Shown: piece after piece, positions 62,333 through 64,000 of the stretch
How the letters are laid out: each line of letters starts with the position of its first letter
Position numbering within the stretch: the stretch's first letter is position 1
Assembly: GCA_014155875.1 (NCBI GenBank)
Contig: JACEFZ010027942.1
Location: forward strand, 291,501-355,500
Length of the DNA: 64,000 nt
Source: Cepaea nemoralis
Taxonomy: Eukaryota > Mollusca > Gastropoda > Stylommatophora > Helicidae
Direction of reading: 5' to 3'
Notes under the pieces: generated by a model
What the model was told of the DNA's origin: nothing
Seen by the model: only the letters and a program-made list of their open reading frames with translations
Database searches by the model: none
Translations under genes and position numbers: made by a program

Positions 62333-64000
62333 CTATTCAATGACATACCAAGAATAAAGTCATTTCATTATTATTAATGATAAATAACTTCATTAATTTA
62401 ATAAATACATAATAATTTTAAGTTAACGTATTCACTGCCAAACAAAACAAAAAGTATATTTGGACTAAACAAGGTACACAATCAAATGAGCAAGTATTAT
62501 AATGCAAGCACTGAGCATTGAAATTGCGGAAGATATCACGAAACAAAACATATAACCCTATTACCCTAGTATGGTGATATACTGTCCTTCTGTCCTAATG
62601 GGAGGTCATATTTGGCGATATAATAATATCCATTGGTACTGAATCAGTGCATCATTATTTACTAATGATAAAGAATTATTAATTATTTCATATTTTTGTA
62701 GTCATTCTGCTTTTTGTGGTAAAACAGCCATTAGCACATCTCTAAGCTGTGGTCACTCATATTATCTTCCAATAATTCCTATATGTAACATTAAAAAAAC
62801 ATTGTGTAATCATTCCCACATTTATCACTTGAACAATTTTCATACATTTTGTAATCATTCCCACACATATCACTTGAATCATTTTCATGCATGTTAAAAT
62901 CATGCCCACATAAACCACTGAAATTACTCCCATTCATTCAACCACACCCATATCTCTTGCTTTGTTCCCCACTGAAGCATTAACCATCAACCAACTCTTT
63001 GGCTGGTTGGATTTTACAGCTGAAGTTTTCTATAGGATGATGCCAGTTCCATGCCAACCCTCAGTTGCCTCTTATGACATGCATGGTAGGTTGCAGTGTT
63101 ACCATTCTTTGTTTCCCTTAAGGTGCTCGCTTATCTACCACTTCAATTATTTACACATATTTAGCCATATGCATCCTTTGAATGTGTCTATACCAGCATA
63201 CTTCTAGTTGGCACTTTAGTTTTATTGCCATTTTGAATGTCCACTATTTCCAGAGGTTTCACTGCCTGCTTCTTAATTGTGCCTCTTAAGCATCATAACA
63301 CTGCAGAGTTATGGTTACTATCTGTTCAACAGTGGTTAACTTTGCCTCTTTTTGTGTTATCGAGTCAAACTGTGGTATTGTGTTACATGCTTTCTCTCAT
63401 TGTGTAACATTCGTATTATTGTGTTTTTGTATCACATTCTATGTTATTGTGCTAAATGCCTTCTGTTATTGTGCCACATTCCGTGATATTATGCTAAACA
63501 CTTCCTGTTACTGTGTAAAACTCTTGTGTTACATGCTTTCTCTAATTGTGTAAAACTGTTACTGTATCGCAGTTTTATTGTGATAAATGCTTTCTGTTAT
63601 CGTGTCACACTCTGTGGTGCTATGCTGATTACTTTCTGTCACTGTGTCCCACTTTGTGTTAAGCTCTGCCTATAATACTAATCAATGATTTTATCAGTCT
63701 TTCACCATGCATTGTAAACTAGCCACTATCCAAAAGAAAGTGCAAAGTTGGTTAATGACATGAAGGATTGTAGTTTAATGGCATCAAGGGATGTAATGTG
63801 GAATATGCCATGAATGGTTTCACTGGTTCCAGTAGAGGTCAAACCTACAGTAAGTACTGTGCTAATGATAGTTTGTAAAAAATGTCTAATTTCCCACCAG
63901 CACATGCATCGATAAAAGGTAAGGCACTGACTTGCAGACATTTTCAAGTTACTGTATCCATCTGGGACTTAAGATGATGCAACAACCATAATTCTTCCAA
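62333..64000. other. KDM3 intron, no exon found
   Basis: AT-rich intronic sequence. CATTCCCACA-TATCACTTGAA words repeat near 62800-62900, and degenerate repeats with CATGCTTTCT and TTATTGTG words fill 63340-63650. Nothing else is recognised. Confidence 0.4.
63340..63660. repeat. Degenerate tandem repeat
   Basis: Imperfect units of about 35-45 bp with TGTGTTACATGCTTTCTCT-like and GTTATTGTGC words. Confidence 0.6.

Overview
This is animal nuclear DNA with few genes and many repeats. It is probably from a lophotrochozoan, and I would guess a gastropod mollusc with low confidence. Exons split by GT/AG introns encode animal proteins (a gigaxonin-like BTB/BACK/kelch protein and a KDM3-type JmjC histone demethylase). 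The rest is nested transposons, tRNA-derived SINEs, LINE fragments of at least six families, hAT remnants and satellites. There are no bacterial operons, rRNA genes or CRISPR arrays.

Layout. 1-4 kb: a LINE of the CR1/L2/Jockey type with an open reverse transcriptase. 4.6-17.1 kb: four minus-strand exons of a gigaxonin-like gene. Their introns hold SINEs, LINE 3' ends, a 31-bp minisatellite and an hAT transposon flanked by 200-bp inverted repeats. 17.2-23.5 kb: LINE debris, including two composite repeats with (TTC)n. 23.5-42.2 kb: an LTR retrotransposon with 711/700-bp LTRs and a 5-bp target duplication, split by a 14,456-bp Polinton/Maverick (adintovirus-like) element at 26,410-40,865. 42.8-47.1 kb: an antisense LINE (called family D here) broken by a solo LTR and a foldback insertion. 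48.8-54.8 kb: a second hAT and several LINEs inserted into one another, with exact target duplications. 54.9-57.7 kb: a SINE head, a 66-bp minisatellite, a decayed minisatellite and a LINE-derived short element. 58.2-62.3 kb: the last four exons of KDM3, minus strand.

The Polinton is the centrepiece. It has 247-bp terminal inverted repeats and a CCCATA duplication. Minus-strand genes encode a PC4-like protein, an adenain-like protease, a double-jelly-roll major capsid protein, a pVI-like basic protein, a penton-like protein plus a truncated second copy of its C-terminal half, a two-TM membrane protein, an rve integrase with chromodomain, two small conserved proteins and a packaging ATPase. 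A Bcl-2-like protein is divergent from a plus-strand protein-primed DNA polymerase B that carries an N-terminal zinc-finger extension. The small structural genes are open. The integrase (three frameshifts), the ATPase (one) and the polymerase (one frameshift and a 219-bp LINE insertion) are broken. This copy therefore looks defective, or it carries residual assembly indels. A host exon in this window also shows indels, so assembly error cannot be excluded.

Protein family calls come from motif recognition by eye. No database search was run.
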